NCBI GenBank assembly: GCA_964558405.1
Contig: CAZLDG010000010.1
Coordinates: 1 to 45,731, forward strand
Length of the DNA: 45,731 nt
From: Thioglobus_B sp964558405
GTDB lineage: Bacteria > Pseudomonadota > Gammaproteobacteria > PS1 > Pseudothioglobaceae
Direction: 5' to 3'
Within the stretch, counting starts at the first letter, position 1. Every line of letters begins with the position of its first letter. The position numbers and the translations under genes were made by a program. The notes under the pieces are model-generated. The model worked only from the letters and a program-made list of their open reading frames with translations. It did no database searches and was not told the origin of the DNA. Shown here one piece after another: positions 16,098 to 25,559 of this stretch.

Positions 16098-16104
16098 ATC
16101 TTAT

Positions 16105-16767
16105 CTAGCCTAAGAGTTGCGCGATTAGGTGAATCAGATTCAGTCCCGAAGTATTGCTGAGAAAATCCAGTATTTGCACCACGATTGGCCAAACAATCCA
16201 CTGAAACACGCCTAAGTAAAGCAAGCCAATTAAAATAAACAGACCATACGGCTCTAGCTGATTGTATTGCCAGGCCAATTTATTGGGCAGTAGTGAAGAG
16301 AGTATGCGTGCGCCATCTAGCGGTGGAATGGGTAGTAAATTAAATACCGCTAACAAAATATTAACAAACACACCTGCACCACCCATCATTACCAGGGCTG
16401 GCATATCAGCTGCATTGGCAATGGCAATTACTAGCAGCCAAAAAACCGCCATGACAAAGTTCACCCCAGGTCCGGCTAACGCCACCCAGAGCATGTCTTG
16501 TTTAGGGCGTCTTAGTGCGTTTTGATTAACCGGCACCGGCTTGGCCCAGCCAAAGATAAAACCGGCAGAAAACAGCAGTAATAAACCCGGCACAACAATG
16601 GTACCAATAGGATCAACGTGCTTAATAGGATTGAGCGTGAGTCGCCCCAGCATTTTAGCCGAACCATCACCGAGTTGATAAGCAACCCAACCATGCGCTA
16701 CCTCGTGCACGGTAATGGCAAATAGCACCGGGATTGTCCAAATTAAAATCAATAAAATATCGCTCAT
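16105..16767 (-). CDS. Site-2 protease family (M50) intramembrane metalloprotease
   Basis: A 220-residue polytopic membrane protein of the minimal M50 type (YwhC/SREBP protease-like). Zinc motif HEVAH is at residues 21-25 in the first helix, and the third ligand is in the late motif NLLPIPPLDG. No PDZ domain is present, unlike RseP. The block LGRLTLNPIKHVDPIG follows helix 1 as usual for this subgroup. Substrate unknown. It is divergent from proS (55 bp between starts) and convergent with gatB. Confidence 0.88.
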   Translation of the reverse strand: MSDILLILIWTIPVLFAITVHEVAHGWVAYQLGDGSAKMLGRLTLNPIKHVDPIGTIVVPGLLLLFSAGFIFGWAKPVPVNQNALRRPKQDMLWVALAGPGVNFVMAVFWLLVIAIANAADMPALVMMGGAGVFVNILLAVFNLLPIPPLDGARILSSLLPNKLAWQYNQLEPYGLFILIGLLYLGVFQWIVWPIVVQILDFLSNTSGLNLIHLIAQLLG

Positions 16768-16822
16768 TAGGTAAAATTGCCCAAAACTGATAATTTAATT
16801 TATTTTAGCGAAAAACCAGCTT

Positions 16823-18526
16823 ATGAAAACCACCGATTTATTAATTCCGACGCAAAAAGAAGCACCCAATGATGCACAAATCATCTCTCACCAGTTGATG
16901 ATTCGCGCCGGCTTGATTTCGAAGCTGGCTTCAGGTTTGTATTCTTATTTGCCGATGGGTCTGCGTGTGGTGCAAAAGGTAGAGAAGATTATTCGTGAAG
17001 AAATGAATAAATCCGGCGCACAAGAAGTATTGATGCCGGTGGCGCAGCCTGCTGAGCTTTGGCAGGAATCAGGTCGCTGGGAACAGTACGGGCCAGAGTT
17101 GTTGCGCTTTCAAGATCGCCATGATCGAGACTTTTGTCTGGGGCCAACACACGAAGAGGTGATTACCAATTTGGCGGCGCAGTATTTGCGCAGCTACAAA
17201 CAATTGCCAATGAATTTTTATCAAATTCAAACCAAATTCCGTGATGAGATTCGCCCAAGATTCGGAGTGATGCGCTCGCGTGAATTTATTATGAAAGATG
17301 CTTATTCTTTTCATATTGACCAAGATTCTTTGCAACAGACTTATGATCTAATGCATCAGACCTATTGCAATATCTTTGACCGCCTAAATTTGGAATATCG
17401 CCCAGTTTTGGCTGATAGTGGTTCCATTGGCGGTGATTCCTCACATGAGTTTCATGTGTTGGCCGATAGTGGTGAAGATGCGATTTGTTTCTCAGATGGA
17501 TCAAACTACGCAGCCAATATTGAACGCGCTGAAACTCTAGCCCAAGACGCCCCTGGTGCGCCGACACAAGAACTTGAGATGATTGATACTCCAGGTGCCA
17601 AAACCATTGAAGCGGTAAGCGAGCTATTGGGTATTGATAAAACCCAAAGCATTAAGACTTTGGTGGTAGAGAGTGAGGAAGGCGGATTGATTGCCTTGGC
17701 ACTTCGAGGTGATCACGAGCTAAATGAAATTAAAGCCGAGAAAATTGAAGGTGTGGCCAACCCGCTAACCATGGCCAGTGATACAAAAATCAAGCAAGCA
17801 TTGGGTTGTTCAGTTGGTTCAATTGGTGTGAAAGACCTGCCAATTCCACTGGTGGTGGATTACGCCGCGGCAGCCTTAAGTGATTTTGTTTGTGGTGCTA
17901 ATATCGATGATAAGCACCTGGTTGGTGTGAATTATGCACGTGATGTGGGTGAGATTACAACAGCAGATTTACGTAATGTTGTAGAAGGCGACCCATCGCC
18001 TGATGGTCAAGGTAAGCTGGTAATTAAACGCGGTATTGAAGTCGGCCATATTTTTCAGCTGGGTGATAAGTATTCTAAGGCCATGGGTGCCAACGTGATT
18101 GGCGAGTCAGGCAAGGCAGTAACTACTACCATGGGTTGTTATGGTATTGGCGTGACACGTGTGGTGGCGGCAGCAATTGAGCAGAACTATGATGATCGCG
18201 GTATTATCTTCCCAGCCTCTATTGCGCCGTTCCAATTGGTAATTGTGCCGATTAACTATAACAAGTCAACCCGAGTGAAAGATTTGGCTGATCAACTTTA
18301 TCAAAGCTGTTTAGATGCAGGCATTGAAGTACTGCTGGATAATCGTAAAGAACGCCCAGGTATTATGTTTGCTGATTCTGAGCTCTTAGGTATTCCGCAT
18401 CGTTTGGTGATTAGTGATACCCATGCCGATAATGGTAACGTAGAGTATAAATCTCGCTCTCAAGCCGAGAAGATTGAAGTGAAGTTCGAGCAAGCGTTAA
18501 GCTTTATTCAGGAGCAACTGGCCTAG
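16823..18526 (+). CDS. proS: Proline--tRNA ligase
   Basis: Class II synthetase of the bacterial type (567 residues). Motif 1 region, motif 2 with TKFRDEIRPRFGVMRSREF, and motif 3 with GCYGIGVTRVVAA are present. A YbaK-like editing insertion occupies roughly residues 225-405 and should clear Ala-tRNA(Pro). The C-terminal anticodon-binding domain contains DNRKERPG. Its stop TAG overlaps by one base with the GTG start of psd, so the two genes are probably one operon, an unusual partner for psd. Confidence 0.97.
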   Translation: MKTTDLLIPTQKEAPNDAQIISHQLMIRAGLISKLASGLYSYLPMGLRVVQKVEKIIREEMNKSGAQEVLMPVAQPAELWQESGRWEQYGPELLRFQDRHDRDFCLGPTHEEVITNLAAQYLRSYKQLPMNFYQIQTKFRDEIRPRFGVMRSREFIMKDAYSFHIDQDSLQQTYDLMHQTYCNIFDRLNLEYRPVLADSGSIGGDSSHEFHVLADSGEDAICFSDGSNYAANIERAETLAQDAPGAPTQELEMIDTPGAKTIEAVSELLGIDKTQSIKTLVVESEEGGLIALALRGDHELNEIKAEKIEGVANPLTMASDTKIKQALGCSVGSIGVKDLPIPLVVDYAAAALSDFVCGANIDDKHLVGVNYARDVGEITTADLRNVVEGDPSPDGQGKLVIKRGIEVGHIFQLGDKYSKAMGANVIGESGKAVTTTMGCYGIGVTRVVAAAIEQNYDDRGIIFPASIAPFQLVIVPINYNKSTRVKDLADQLYQSCLDAGIEVLLDNRKERPGIMFADSELLGIPHRLVISDTHADNGNVEYKSRSQAEKIEVKFEQALSFIQEQLA

Positions 18527-19338
18527 TGGTTTTTTGGCAATACCTGATTCCACAGCATTGGCTCTCAAAGCTAATGTTTAGAATCACGCGTATTGAAAAC
18601 ACAACCTTTAAAAACACCTTTACCCGTTGGTTTGTGCGTCAATATCAGGTTAATCTCTCTGAAGCGCAGCGAGAAAATATTGAGGATTATCAACACTTTA
18701 ATGACTTTTTTACCCGTAGCCTAAAACCAGGTGCCAGAGTCATTGGTGATCAGCATATTGTTTGTCCGGTGGATGGACGCGTCTCGCAAGTGGGTCGTAT
18801 TAACAAGGCCAGCATACTTCAGGCCAAGGGTCGAGACTACCAAGTCAGTGAACTCTTAGCAGGAGACGAGAGAGCTGAGTTGTTTACCCAGGGTTATTTC
18901 ACCACCATTTATCTCTCGCCGAGTAATTATCATCGCATTCATATGCCTTATGATGGGCGATTGCTATCCATGGACTATATTCCGGGAGATTTGTTCTCGG
19001 TTAACCAGGCAACGGTTAGAGGTGTGGACAATCTTTTTGCGCGCAATGAGCGTGTGGTATGTTATTTCCAAACCGAGTTTGGTATCTGTGCGTTTGTTTT
19101 AGTGGGGGCGATTTTTGTCGGTTCTATGCAAAGCGTTTGGCACGGACAAATTAACCCGCCGTATCAAAAAACTGTGCAGCACTTTGATTATCAAGATCAA
19201 GAAATTATGCTGAAAAAAGGCGAAGAAATGGGACGATTTAATATGGGCTCAACCGTGATTATGCTGATGCCTAATCAAGAGAATGAATTTAGTCTTGCGC
19301 CTGATCAGACGGTGGTAATGGGTCAGAACCTAATTTAG
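18526..19338 (+). CDS. psd: Phosphatidylserine decarboxylase (proenzyme)
   Basis: Membrane-associated pyruvoyl enzyme that makes phosphatidylethanolamine. The self-cleavage motif normally written LGST reads MGSTV here; the serine would become the pyruvoyl group. The other charge-relay positions appear in CPVDGRVSQVG (Asp) and YHRIHMPYDG (His). It starts with GTG overlapping the proS stop. At 270 residues it is shorter than the E. coli enzyme but keeps all core blocks. The last 50 bases overlap the 3' end of the convergent CNNM-type gene on the other strand. Confidence 0.94.
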   Translation: MVFWQYLIPQHWLSKLMFRITRIENTTFKNTFTRWFVRQYQVNLSEAQRENIEDYQHFNDFFTRSLKPGARVIGDQHIVCPVDGRVSQVGRINKASILQAKGRDYQVSELLAGDERAELFTQGYFTTIYLSPSNYHRIHMPYDGRLLSMDYIPGDLFSVNQATVRGVDNLFARNERVVCYFQTEFGICAFVLVGAIFVGSMQSVWHGQINPPYQKTVQHFDYQDQEIMLKKGEEMGRFNMGSTVIMLMPNQENEFSLAPDQTVVMGQNLI

Positions 19339-20572
19339 TTAATCTCACCAGCTTAATACTCTTATCCGAGATTTGCATAATATCCACCAGTAGATTTTCA
19401 ATCTTCAGACTCACATCACGCTTAGGGATTGATTGCAATTCTTCTAGAATCAAACCATTGAGTGTTTTGGCCTTATTAACCGGCAGGTCGGTAGCCAACA
19501 TTAGATTTAGTTCACGAATACTGATGCGCGGATCCACCAAATAAGAACCGTCGTCTTGTTGAGAGATCTCTTCGATACTCTCACTTTGGTTAGAGGTGAA
19601 TTGTCCCACAATCTCTTCTAAGATGTCTTCTAAGACCACCATACCGCGCACTTCACCATATTCATCTACCACCAAGCCCAGTCGACGTTTTTCTTGTTGA
19701 AAGTGCTCAAGTTGATTGGCCAGCGAAGTGCCCTCAGGCACAAAATAAGGCTCACGAATTAGCGCACGTACCGCCTCGATGGTAAATTCGCCCTTGGCAT
19801 AGAGATTCACCACTTTGCGCATATGCAGTACACCGGTGATGTTATCAACCTGATCTTCATAAGTCAGCAGGCGTGTGTGTTGAATACGTTTAAGTTGAGC
19901 CAGCACTTCCTCGTCGTTGTTAATATTCACACTAATTAACTCGTGGCGCGGAATCATAATGTCTTCAACTTTGACTTTTTCTAGGTCAATGATATTCAGT
20001 AGCATCTTTTGATAATTCGAGGCAATAATGGGCTTGGCCTCATGCACTACCATCTTCAGTTCTTCAGAGCTGATTTCTTCTTCAACATTGACATTTCTAA
20101 CCCCGAATAACCATAAGATAACACTACTGAGTTTGGCAATCACCCAAACAAAGGGTTTGAACAAGATAATCAATAGTCGAATTACGCCCGAGGCCGGCAG
20201 GGCGATCTTCTCTGGATTTTTAGCCGCAAAAGTTTTCGGCGTGGTTTCTGCGAAGATTAGAATCACAAAGGTCAATACAATCGAGGCGTAAACCACCGAG
20301 CCTTCACCCCAGAGTTTAATCGCCAAAACCGTAGCAATCGACGAGGCGAAGATATTAACAAAGTTATTACCCAGTAAGATGGTGCCAATCAGATGGTCAA
20401 TATCTCCCAGTAGTTTCTCGGTGCGTTTGGCGCTTTTGTTGGTCTTTGCTAAAGCCTTGAGACGATAACGATTAATCGCCATCATCGAGGTTTCAGAGCT
20501 GGAGAAAAAAGCTGAAGCCAGCACCAACCCTAGTAGGGCGGCACTAAGCCAAAAAGTTGATAAGGATTCCAA
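19289..20572 (-). CDS. CNNM/CorC-type transporter-associated protein (HlyC/CorC family)
   Basis: A 427-residue protein with an N-terminal DUF21 membrane domain (about residues 1-185; three to four helices, with FFSSSETSMMAINRYR and GNNFVNIFASS), a pair of CBS domains (about 205-325, with GVLHMRKVV and LVVDEYGEVRGMV), and a C-terminal CorC_HlyC domain. Family members are linked to magnesium and cobalt efflux or resistance. It reads toward psd and overlaps its last 50 bases. It lies 30 bases after the enolase stop on the same strand and may be the last gene of the dnaK unit. Confidence 0.92.
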   Translation of the reverse strand: MESLSTFWLSAALLGLVLASAFFSSSETSMMAINRYRLKALAKTNKSAKRTEKLLGDIDHLIGTILLGNNFVNIFASSIATVLAIKLWGEGSVVYASIVLTFVILIFAETTPKTFAAKNPEKIALPASGVIRLLIILFKPFVWVIAKLSSVILWLFGVRNVNVEEEISSEELKMVVHEAKPIIASNYQKMLLNIIDLEKVKVEDIMIPRHELISVNINNDEEVLAQLKRIQHTRLLTYEDQVDNITGVLHMRKVVNLYAKGEFTIEAVRALIREPYFVPEGTSLANQLEHFQQEKRRLGLVVDEYGEVRGMVVLEDILEEIVGQFTSNQSESIEEISQQDDGSYLVDPRISIRELNLMLATDLPVNKAKTLNGLILEELQSIPKRDVSLKIENLLVDIMQISDKSIKLVRLTKLGSDPLPPSDQAQD

Positions 20573-20602
20573 TCAGTTTGTTATGCGTTGTTTTTAATCA
20601 GT

Positions 20603-21883
20603 TTAGCGCAAATGCTTAAAAGCAGCAAGTCCTGGGTAGATAGCCTTATCACCCAGCTCTTCTTCAATGCGCAATAGGCGATTGTATTTGGCCAAGCGAT
20701 CAGAGCGTGATAGCGAGCCAGTTTTGATTTGACCACAGCCAGTTGCCACTGCCAAATCGGCAATGGTAGTATCTTCAGTCTCGCCTGAGCGATGTGACAT
20801 TACTGCACTATAGTTAGCCTCGGCAGCCATCTTCATGGCAGAAAAGGTTTCACTTAAAGTGCCAATTTGATTAACCTTAATTAGGATTGAATTGGCAATG
20901 TTTTTCTCAATACCTTGGGAAAGGATTTGGCTATTGGTCACGAATAGGTCGTCACCAACCAATTGCACCTTGTCGCCCAGTTTCTTTGTGAGTAAATCCC
21001 AACCGTCCCAGTCGTTTTCATCCATGCCATCTTCAATAGAGATAATTGGATAGCTCTCTACCCAGTCAGCTAGATAGTCAACAAATTCTTCAGAACTTAG
21101 AGACTTGCCTTCAGAGGCCAATTGATATTTACCATCTTCATAAAACTCAGAGCTGGCTGCATCTAGACCAATGAAAATATCTTTGCCTGGCGTATAGCCT
21201 GCATTTTCAATTGCTTGAATAATGACCTTTAGTGCTTCTTCGTTAGAAGACAGGTCCGGGGCAAAACCACCTTCATCGCCAACCGCAGTGTTCATGCCTT
21301 GGGCTTCGAGTACCGCCTTTAGATGGTGGAATACTTCCGCACCATAACGTAGCGCCTCTCTAAAGCTTGGCGCGCCGGCTGGAATAATCATAAATTCTTG
21401 TAAGTCAACGCTGTTGTTGGCATGCTCACCACCGTTGATGATGTTCATCATCGGTACTGGCAATTTGTAGTCATCACCTTGGTCTAGTGAATCATATAAT
21501 GGCTTATGCTGACGATTTGCATTGGCATGTGCGCAAGCCAGTGACACCGCCAAAATGGCATTTGCACCTAATTTTGATTTGGTGTCTGTACCATCAAGTT
21601 TGATCATCGCCTGGTCAATTTTGCCCAGATCTTCAATGCCAAAACCAATCAGAGTTTCATTAATCTCGTTATTGATAAATTCAACGGCAGTCAGTACCCC
21701 CTTGCCCAAATATCGGGATTTATCACCATCGCGTAGTTCTAAGGCTTCGCGCTCACCAGTTGAGGCGCCTGATGGCACCATGGCACTACCTATTGTGCCA
21801 TCGTTGAGGATAACGTCTGCTTCGATGGTTGGGTTACCTCTAGAGTCAAGGACTTCTCTTGCTTTAATCTGTTGAATTTCCAA
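20603..21883 (-). CDS. eno: Enolase
   Basis: Glycolytic enzyme interconverting 2-phosphoglycerate and phosphoenolpyruvate, and a usual member of the RNA degradosome. It begins MEIQQIKAREVLDSRGNPT; the substrate loop GASTGEREALELRD, the metal ligands in SIEDGMDENDWDGW and the signature LIKVNQIGTLSET followed by SHRSGETED are intact. 426 residues. It starts only 23 bases after the dnaJ stop, on the same strand, rather than after pyrG as in many proteobacteria, so part of its transcription may come from the dnaK promoter. Confidence 0.98.
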   Translation of the reverse strand: MEIQQIKAREVLDSRGNPTIEADVILNDGTIGSAMVPSGASTGEREALELRDGDKSRYLGKGVLTAVEFINNEINETLIGFGIEDLGKIDQAMIKLDGTDTKSKLGANAILAVSLACAHANANRQHKPLYDSLDQGDDYKLPVPMMNIINGGEHANNSVDLQEFMIIPAGAPSFREALRYGAEVFHHLKAVLEAQGMNTAVGDEGGFAPDLSSNEEALKVIIQAIENAGYTPGKDIFIGLDAASSEFYEDGKYQLASEGKSLSSEEFVDYLADWVESYPIISIEDGMDENDWDGWDLLTKKLGDKVQLVGDDLFVTNSQILSQGIEKNIANSILIKVNQIGTLSETFSAMKMAAEANYSAVMSHRSGETEDTTIADLAVATGCGQIKTGSLSRSDRLAKYNRLLRIEEELGDKAIYPGLAAFKHLR

Positions 21884-21906
21884 TTTCTTCTTCCTTTTTT
21901 ATTTAC

Positions 21907-23019
21907 TTATTCAAAAAACGATTTCATTTTACCAAAGAAGGAATCAGATTCGGGATGATGTTTCTTATCACAAGAGTCAGAAAACTCTTCCAACAATTGT
22001 TTTTGCTTTTTGCTTAGATTAACTGGCGTTTCCACTTTAACCTGGCACAACAAATCACCCGCACTGCCATGACGCAAGCCAGCAATGCCTTTGCCGCGCA
22101 GTCTAAAGAGTTTGCCAGTTTGTGTGCCCGCTGGAATTTTAATCTTCAGTTTGCCATCTAGTGTAGGCACCTCGATAGAGCCACCCAAGGCGGCAGTAGC
22201 AATATCAATTGGTACTTCGCAATATAGGTCGTTGCCTTCGCGATGGAAAATCTCATGTGGTTTTACATGTACCTCAACATACAAATCACCGCTAGGACCA
22301 CCACGCACACCAGCTTCACCTTCGCCGCTTAGGCGAATACGATTACCGGTATCGACACCGGCTGGAATCTTAACCGAAAGCGTTTTTTGCTTGCGTACCA
22401 CGCCTTGACCGCGACACGTTGTACAAGGGGTTTCAATTTGTTGACCCGTGCCTGAGCATTGTGGGCAAGGGCGTTGTACGGCAAAAAATCCTTGTTGCAT
22501 TTGCACCTGGCCAGCACCACCACAACTGGCACAAGTCTTAACGCTAGTACCAGGTTTGGCACCGGTGCCTGAACAGGTATCACAAGCCTCATTTTTAGGT
22601 ACACGAATCTTAACTGTCGTACCTTCGGCCGCTTGTTTTAGATCAATCTCTAAATCATAGCGTAGGTCCGAGCCACGGTTATCAGGTTGCGCTTGTCCGC
22701 CACCAAAGATATCGCCAAAGATATCGCCAAAACCACCGCCGCCACCAAACGGGTTGCCACCTCCAAAGGGATTGCCACCGCCAGCAGCACCTTCAACACC
22801 GGCATGACCAAATTGATCATAGGCTTGGCGTTTTTGCTCATCGGATAAGATGGCGTAGGCCTCTTGAATTTCTTTAAACTTTTCTTCTGCTGCCTCTTTG
22901 TTGTCAGCATTACGATCAGGGTGGTGTTTCATTGCCAAACGCTTGTAAGCCTTTTTAATTTGCTTAGCGTCAGCGCTTTTTTCCACGCCTAGAACTTCAT
23001 AATAATCTCTTTTTGACAT
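21907..23019 (-). CDS. dnaJ: Chaperone protein DnaJ
   Basis: Hsp40 co-chaperone that stimulates DnaK ATPase. J domain at residues 1-70 with the HPD motif (KHHPDRN), a Gly/Phe linker with repeats of GGNPFGG and GDIFG, a zinc domain with four CxxCxGxG-type repeats (CDTCSGTG, CASCGGAG, CPQCSGTG, CTTCRGQG), and the C-terminal substrate domain. I chose ATG 23019 (MSKRDYYEVLGV); an in-frame ATG at 23049 adds a non-homologous extension. It follows dnaK by 76 bases; grpE is not in the window. Confidence 0.98.
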   Translation of the reverse strand: MSKRDYYEVLGVEKSADAKQIKKAYKRLAMKHHPDRNADNKEAAEEKFKEIQEAYAILSDEQKRQAYDQFGHAGVEGAAGGGNPFGGGNPFGGGGGFGDIFGDIFGGGQAQPDNRGSDLRYDLEIDLKQAAEGTTVKIRVPKNEACDTCSGTGAKPGTSVKTCASCGGAGQVQMQQGFFAVQRPCPQCSGTGQQIETPCTTCRGQGVVRKQKTLSVKIPAGVDTGNRIRLSGEGEAGVRGGPSGDLYVEVHVKPHEIFHREGNDLYCEVPIDIATAALGGSIEVPTLDGKLKIKIPAGTQTGKLFRLRGKGIAGLRHGSAGDLLCQVKVETPVNLSKKQKQLLEEFSDSCDKKHHPESDSFFGKMKSFFE

Positions 23020-23095
23020 ACTTGCCTTATATGAAAAAACCCTCTCCAAATAACATGATCTGAAGAAGGCTTTTGATTAACGATTAGGGGTTGGC

Positions 23096-25009
23096 TTACT
23101 TATCGTCTTTAACTTCTTCAAAGTCAGCATCAACCACATCATCACCCGCATCTGTTGCGCCAGAAGCATCAGATGCGCCCTCAGCAGAGGCTTTTTCTTG
23201 TGCCTTTTGCGCTAATGGTTGGGCTTTCTCGCTTAGGTTTTGCACCTTGGCGTCAATCGCTTCTTTGTCATCACCTTTCACCGCTTCTTCTAGCTCGCCA
23301 ACTGCTGCTTCAATGGCTGATTTCTCATCCTCTGAAACTTCGTCTTTAAGCTCCTCTAAGCTTTGCTTGGTGGTATGAATCAGTGTATCCGCCATGTTTC
23401 TAGCTGTGACTAATTCTTGGAATTTCTTATCCTCATCAGCATGTGCCTCGGCATCTTTAATCATCTTCTCAACTTCTTCGTCGCTTAGACCTGAAGAAGC
23501 CTTAATGGTGATTGACTGCTCTTTACCGGTGTTCTTATCCTTGGCAGAAACATTGAGAATACCATCAGAATCGATATCTAGCGTTACCTCAATTTGCGGC
23601 GTGCCTTTTGGTGCTGGATCAATCCCTTCTAGGTTGAATTGTCCTAGCGATTTGTTAGCACTGGCCACTTCACGCTCACCTTGAAGTACATGAACCGTTA
23701 CCGCAGCTTGGTTATCTGCTGCTGTTGAGAAAATCTGTGATGCATTGGTTGGAATCGTGGTGTTTTTCTCAATCAGTTTGGTCATCACCCCACCCATGGT
23801 TTCAATACCCAGTGATAGCGGAGTTACGTCCAGTAGTAGCACGTCTTTTACATCACCGCCCAGTACACCACCTTGAATGGCCGCACCCATGGCAACTGCC
23901 TCATCTGGGTTTACATCACGCTTTGGCTCTTTACCGAAGAAAGCTTTTACTTTTTCTTGTACCTTAGGCATACGCGTTGAACCACCAACCAGAATCACTT
24001 CATCAATATCGCCAGCAGATAAATCGGCATCATTTAGTGCAATCTGACAAGGGTCAATTGAGCGTTGGATTAAATCCTCTACCAAAGACTCTAGTTTCGA
24101 GCGTGTAATCTTAATGTTCATGTGCTTAGGACCTGAAGCGTCTGCGGTTACATACGGTAGATTGACCTCAGTTTGCTCTGATGAAGACAGTTCGATCTTG
24201 GCTTTTTCTGCCGCTTCTTTTAAGCGTTGCAGCGCCATCGCGTCGTTGGCTAGGTCTACACCTTGGTCTTTTTTGAACTCTTCCACCAAGTAGTTGATGA
24301 TTCTTTGGTCAAAATCTTCACCACCTAAGAAAGTATCACCATTGGTTGAAAGTACTTCAAAGTGCTTCTCGCCATCAATGTCTTCCATCTCGATGATTGA
24401 TACGTCAAACGTACCACCACCTAAGTCGTAGACGGCAACGGTTTTGTCACCACTGACCTTGTCAACGCCGTAAGCCAGTGCTGCTGCAGTTGGCTCGTTA
24501 ATAATACGCTTCACTTCTAGGCCAGCAATCTTACCGGCATCCTTAGTAGCTTGACGTTGTGAGTCGTTGAAATAAGCCGGTACGGTGATAACCGCTTCGG
24601 TTACTTTTTCACCCAGATAATCTTCGGCTGTTTGCTTCATCTTGCCAATTACCTTGGCTGAAATCTCCGGAGCAGCCATTTTCTGACCATTTACCTCTAC
24701 CCAGGCATCACCATTGTCAGCTTTAACAATCTTGTACGGTACTAAGTCGATGTCTTTTTGTACGGCTTTTTCATCAAAGCGACGACCAATCAGACGTTTG
24801 ATTGCGTATAGCGTGTTCTCAGGGTTGGTAACCGCTTGACGCTTGGCCGGCTGACCGACTAGAATTTCTTCAGAATCCTTAGGATAAGCAATTACCGATG
24901 GGGTGGTGCGATCGCCCTCAGAATTTTCAATAATTTTAACGGTGTCGCCATCCATCACTGCGACACATGAGTTGGTTGTACCCAAATCAATACCAATAAT
25001 CTTTGACAT
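23096..25009 (-). CDS. dnaK: Chaperone protein DnaK (Hsp70)
   Basis: 637-residue Hsp70. ATPase signatures IGIDLGTTNSCVAVMDG at the start, VYDLGGGTFDVSI and VILVGGSTRMPKVQ are present; the substrate domain follows, then the helical lid and the acidic tail ending DADFEEVKDDK, which binds co-chaperones. AAGGAG lies just upstream of the ATG. A sigma-32 type promoter precedes it at 25040-25068, so heat shock should raise dnaK-dnaJ expression independently of the rnd-coaD operon above it. Confidence 0.99.
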   Translation of the reverse strand: MSKIIGIDLGTTNSCVAVMDGDTVKIIENSEGDRTTPSVIAYPKDSEEILVGQPAKRQAVTNPENTLYAIKRLIGRRFDEKAVQKDIDLVPYKIVKADNGDAWVEVNGQKMAAPEISAKVIGKMKQTAEDYLGEKVTEAVITVPAYFNDSQRQATKDAGKIAGLEVKRIINEPTAAALAYGVDKVSGDKTVAVYDLGGGTFDVSIIEMEDIDGEKHFEVLSTNGDTFLGGEDFDQRIINYLVEEFKKDQGVDLANDAMALQRLKEAAEKAKIELSSSEQTEVNLPYVTADASGPKHMNIKITRSKLESLVEDLIQRSIDPCQIALNDADLSAGDIDEVILVGGSTRMPKVQEKVKAFFGKEPKRDVNPDEAVAMGAAIQGGVLGGDVKDVLLLDVTPLSLGIETMGGVMTKLIEKNTTIPTNASQIFSTAADNQAAVTVHVLQGEREVASANKSLGQFNLEGIDPAPKGTPQIEVTLDIDSDGILNVSAKDKNTGKEQSITIKASSGLSDEEVEKMIKDAEAHADEDKKFQELVTARNMADTLIHTTKQSLEELKDEVSEDEKSAIEAAVGELEEAVKGDDKEAIDAKVQNLSEKAQPLAQKAQEKASAEGASDASGATDAGDDVVDADFEEVKDDK

Positions 25010-25039
25010 GTTTAACTCCTTGTTTTTTGATATACCCCC

Positions 25040-25068
25040 TATATAGGGATGGGGTTTTTTATTTCAAG
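25040..25068 (-). promoter_or_regulatory. Sigma-32 (RpoH) heat-shock promoter of dnaK
   Basis: Read on the reverse strand: CTTGAAA (25068-25062), a 13-base spacer, then CCCTATATA (25048-25040), against the RpoH consensus CTTGAA-N13/14-CCCCATNTA; only one defined -10 base differs. The predicted start is near 25033, leaving a leader of about 24 nt. The -10 overlaps a perfect 12-base palindrome CCCTATATAGGG at 25037-25048. Confidence 0.82.
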
Positions 25069-25085
25069 GAGATTGAGTAAAAAAA

Positions 25086-25559
25086 TTATAGATTTTTCTT
25101 CAGTAGAGATTCAACGGAGGCTGGAACGAACTTAGATACATCACCATCTAGTGCCAAAATCTCTTTAACCAGTGAAGAGGAGATGTTGGCGTATTGTTCA
25201 GCTGGGGTCATAAACAAGGTTTCAATATTAGGATTGAGATGCTTGTTCATGCCTGAGAGTTGGAATTCGTATTCAAAGTCTGAGACCGCGCGCAATCCGC
25301 GCAAAATAACTTGGGCATTTTGCTCTTTGGCAAACTCAACCAATAGATTGTCAAAACTAATGACCTCAACATTGTCCAAATCTGCCAAGGCAGTTCTGGC
25401 AGCAATCATACGGGTATCAATATCCAAAAAGGCGGATTTTTTACGATTCTGGGTAATGCCGATAATGACCTTGTCAAATAATTTAGAAGCACGATGGATT
25501 AAATCAACATGACCATTGGTGATTGGGTCAAATGAACCTGGGTAAATTGCGGTTTTCAT
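25086..25559 (-). CDS. coaD: Phosphopantetheine adenylyltransferase CoaD
   Basis: Penultimate step of coenzyme A synthesis. The nucleotidyltransferase start YPGSFDPITNGHVDLI holds the (T/H)xGH ATP motif, and the later block AEQYANISSSLVKEI carries the second family signature. 157 residues, as expected. It is the last gene of the rnd-ppa-rsmD-coaD group and its ATG overlaps the rsmD stop (ATGA), the common rsmD-coaD pairing. Confidence 0.98.
   Translation of the reverse strand: MKTAIYPGSFDPITNGHVDLIHRASKLFDKVIIGITQNRKKSAFLDIDTRMIAARTALADLDNVEVISFDNLLVEFAKEQNAQVILRGLRAVSDFEYEFQLSGMNKHLNPNIETLFMTPAEQYANISSSLVKEILALDGDVSKFVPASVESLLKKNL

Noticed and set aside
22685..22795. Short direct repeats in the dnaJ region that resemble a minisatellite.
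   Set aside because: They encode the normal Gly/Phe linker of DnaJ (GGNPFGG and GDIFG units).
23020..23049. An upstream ATG giving DnaJ ten extra residues.
   Set aside because: The DnaJ family begins at MSKRDYYEVLGV; the extension has no counterpart and lacks a ribosome site.
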